Positions 7,467 through 9,199 of a stretch of 9,199 nucleotides of DNA are shown here, piece after piece. This stretch comes from Bacteroidales bacterium UBA1204 (GTDB taxonomy: Bacteria; Bacteroidota; Bacteroidia; Bacteroidales; F082): NCBI GenBank assembly GCA_002310075.1, contig DBXU01000175.1, positions 1 to 9,199 on the forward strand, read 5' to 3'. The position numbers and the translations under genes were made by a program. The notes under the pieces were generated by a model. It worked only from the letters and a program-made list of their open reading frames with translations. It searched no databases and had not been told where the DNA came from. The stretch's first letter is position 1, and each line of letters starts with the position of its first letter.

Positions 7467-8636
7467 TCAGTTGGTTGGGTTGGAGTCGAGGTTGACTTTA
7501 ACAGCTTTTACACGCCTACCTTCTTTTTCTTGGATGCTATCCGTGATGTTTTCCGAGCCACAAGCATGCATTATCTTTGCCTTGAGATCTCTATTTTCCA
7601 TCCAACCCGTAAACTGCTCTGCACCGGGGCCAAAGGCATAGACCATAACAGGCAAGCAAGTGTGGCTGCGCGAGGAATAATCGAACACGACATTGGTGTA
7701 CTTGCCTTGCGGATCAGGCAAAGTCAAGCCGCCCGTTTCGTGGTCGGCGGTGACGACAACCAGTGTATTGCCTTTCTCCTTGGCATAATCCAACGCTACT
7801 TGTATGGCATTGTCGAAGTCCAACATCTCATCCATCATCCATGTGGAATCGTTAGCATGACAGGCAAAGTCGATCTGTGAGCCTTCCACCATGAGGAAGA
7901 AACCATTCTCGGCATCGTCAAGGGTTCTCAAAGCCGTTTTCACGGCACGAGGCAGAAAGTCGCCACGCTCAGCTGCAGGCGGCATATGTCCGTCGTCGGC
8001 CAAAACTGCATATTTCTTACAAGTCTCATCAATGTCGGCCAGCGTGTCGTACACTTTCCAACCGAGTTCGTTTTCCATCTTCTCGATAAGGTTGAGGCTA
8101 TCTTTACGGTGCGCAAAGTGCTTGCGGCCACCACCGATAATCAAGTTGACATTATCCGTCTCAGCCAGCTGCATGGCAATTTCCTCATATTGATGACGAT
8201 GCGGCACTTTGGCGTAAAACACGGCAGGAGTTGCATGCGTGACATAGCATGAGACCACAATGCCCGTCTCCTTGCCTTGTTCGTGTAGGGCTTCAAGCAA
8301 GGTCTTCACAGGTATTGTATCGGGATTCATACCCACCATGGCGTTATTGGTCTTGTGGTCGCTAGCCAAAGCCGTTCCACCTGCAGCCGAGTCAGTAATC
8401 TCGTTGCTGACGGAATTGGTCTCCACCACGCCAATATACGGGAATTGCGTAAAAGCCAAGTCTTCGCCCGAGGCAAGTATGGCGGCATACACCTGAGGCA
8501 ATGCCATACCGTCACCAATCATATAGATGACATTCATGGCTTTGGGCTGTTCTTCTTCCTTTTGTTTCTTGTTGCACGCCGACATCATGCCCAACATGAT
8601 GAGAGCGATAAGTAATAGTAGGGTTCGATTCTTCAT
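7467..8636 (-). CDS. Alkaline phosphatase lipoprotein (PhoA family)
   Basis: A 389-residue phosphomonoesterase with a lipoprotein signal peptide (lipobox MMSA-C, Cys21), so it is membrane-anchored in the envelope, where it would release phosphate from organic esters. The PhoA active site can be traced (E. coli mature numbering in brackets): Asp42 in IGDG (Asp51), nucleophile Ser83 in TDSAAGGTA (Ser102), Thr136 in HATPA (Thr155), Arg147 (Arg166), Glu251 in MVEGSQID (Glu322), Asp256 (Asp327), His260 (His331), Asp298-His299 in TADHETGG (Asp369-His370) and His325 in SHT (His412). Zinc and magnesium ligands therefore look complete. Two tuning positions differ from E. coli: His134 replaces Asp153 and Phe257 replaces Lys328. 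It is shorter than E. coli PhoA. It lies 29 nt after the transketolase stop and 11 nt before the glycosyltransferase start, as in an operon. I see no separate promoter or Pho box. Confidence 0.93.
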   Translation of the reverse strand: MKNRTLLLLIALIMLGMMSACNKKQKEEEQPKAMNVIYMIGDGMALPQVYAAILASGEDLAFTQFPYIGVVETNSVSNEITDSAAGGTALASDHKTNNAMVGMNPDTIPVKTLLEALHEQGKETGIVVSCYVTHATPAVFYAKVPHRHQYEEIAMQLAETDNVNLIIGGGRKHFAHRKDSLNLIEKMENELGWKVYDTLADIDETCKKYAVLADDGHMPPAAERGDFLPRAVKTALRTLDDAENGFFLMVEGSQIDFACHANDSTWMMDEMLDFDNAIQVALDYAKEKGNTLVVVTADHETGGLTLPDPQGKYTNVVFDYSSRSHTCLPVMVYAFGPGAEQFTGWMENRDLKAKIMHACGSENITDSIQEKEGRRVKAVKVNLDSNPTN

Positions 8637-8665
8637 ATCGTATTAATGAGTTATAATAGCTTTTA

Positions 8666-9199
8666 TTATTTCCGTGCCACAACTTTTTTCACGGCTTCTA
8701 CGATGTCAGGTGTGTCAAGATGATAGGCTTTCAGCAACTCGTCAGGCGTGCCGCTTTGGCCAAACACGTCGTTGACGGCCACCATCTCCATCGGGCAAGG
8801 ATCATGAAGAGCCAACACTTGGGCGATGCTATCACCCAAACCGCCGTTGCGCTGATGTTCCTCAGCGGTAACCACACAATGGGTTTTGCGCACCGACTTC
8901 AGCACGGCCTCCTCATCCAATGGTTTGATGGTGTGAATGTTGATCAGCTCAACATTGATTCCCATATCTTTGAGTATCGGAAGTGCTTGGATGGCTTTCC
9001 AAACCAAGTGGCCGCAAGCAAAGATAGTTACATCCTTTCCTTCCTGAAGCATCTGGGCCTTGCCGATGACAAATTTCTCATCAACCGGGGTGAAATTCGG
9101 CACTTTAGGGCGACCGAAACGCAAGTACACAGGACCGTCATATTCTGCAGCAGCGATGGTGGCGTTCTTGGTCTGGTTGAAGTCGCAAGGCACGATGAC
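8666..9199 (-). CDS. Transketolase C-terminal subunit, partial (5' end outside window)
   Basis: The last 177 or so codons of a transketolase; the frame is open to the right edge, and a GTG at 9193 is an internal codon rather than the start. The visible part begins at the end of the pyrimidine-binding domain (IVPCDFNQTKNATIAAAEYDGP, then VYLRFGRPKVP), a form typical of the separate C-terminal subunit of split transketolases rather than the single-chain enzyme. The transketolase C-terminal domain follows (VTIFACGH, INIHTIKPLDEEAVLKSV, VVTAEEHQRNGGLGDSIAQVLA, VFGQSGTPDELL). With its thiamine-diphosphate-binding partner it would move two-carbon units between pentose-phosphate sugars in the cytosol. 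The partner subunit gene is expected just upstream, past position 9199. It is the first visible gene of the likely operon with the alkaline phosphatase and glycosyltransferase. DXP synthase and pyruvate dehydrogenase E1-beta share this domain, but the motifs here fit transketolase better. Confidence 0.88.
   Translation of the reverse strand, partial: VIVPCDFNQTKNATIAAAEYDGPVYLRFGRPKVPNFTPVDEKFVIGKAQMLQEGKDVTIFACGHLVWKAIQALPILKDMGINVELINIHTIKPLDEEAVLKSVRKTHCVVTAEEHQRNGGLGDSIAQVLALHDPCPMEMVAVNDVFGQSGTPDELLKAYHLDTPDIVEAVKKVVARK

Noticed and set aside
6970..7641. Plus-strand open frame opposite the glycosyltransferase and phosphatase genes
   Set aside because: It spans the junction of two well-supported minus-strand genes and its translation shows no domain; it is a shadow frame.
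8637..8665. Possible separate promoter before the alkaline phosphatase
   Set aside because: The 29-bp gap has A/T-rich sequence but no TAnnTTTG motif on the minus strand, so read-through from the transketolase gene is the simpler reading.

Overview
The window looks like a chromosomal segment of a Bacteroidales-type member of the Bacteroidota. The signs are a gingipain-like protease with a type IX secretion (T9SS) C-terminal sorting domain, TAnnTTTG-type promoter elements, lipoprotein signal peptides, a one-step meso-diaminopimelate dehydrogenase and a transketolase of the split (two-subunit) kind. Genus and species cannot be read from the sequence. No tRNA, rRNA, CRISPR array, insertion sequence or phage gene is visible.

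Layout. Minus strand, 1-1943: meso-diaminopimelate dehydrogenase (ddh) is followed by a glycoside hydrolase family 3 lipoprotein that runs off the left edge. Between them lies a 92-bp double palindrome (928-1019) that resembles a REPIN, and its outer edge contains the likely start codon of the hydrolase. An 87-bp intergenic region (1944-2030) carries two divergent promoter-like motifs. Plus strand, 2031-5414: one large secreted C25-family cysteine protease. A compact terminator hairpin (5457-5492) is shared with the convergent minus-strand cluster. Minus strand, 9199-5494: the C-terminal part of a transketolase subunit (its 5' end is outside the window), an alkaline phosphatase lipoprotein, and a 653-residue membrane glycosyltransferase. 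Their spacings of 29 and 11 bp suggest one operon.

How the genes fit together. The left pair joins a lysine/peptidoglycan precursor enzyme to an envelope-anchored glycosidase. The plus-strand gene makes an exported protease that T9SS should carry to the cell surface or the medium. The right cluster joins pentose-phosphate metabolism, periplasmic phosphate release and cell-surface glycan synthesis, with no obvious shared pathway. No complete new system is apparent. The most unusual items are the REPIN-like element spanning a gene start, the glycosyltransferase fused to a gutted phosphoglycosyl-transferase-like tail, and an active-site variant alkaline phosphatase. No stretch over 300 bases lacks a gene.
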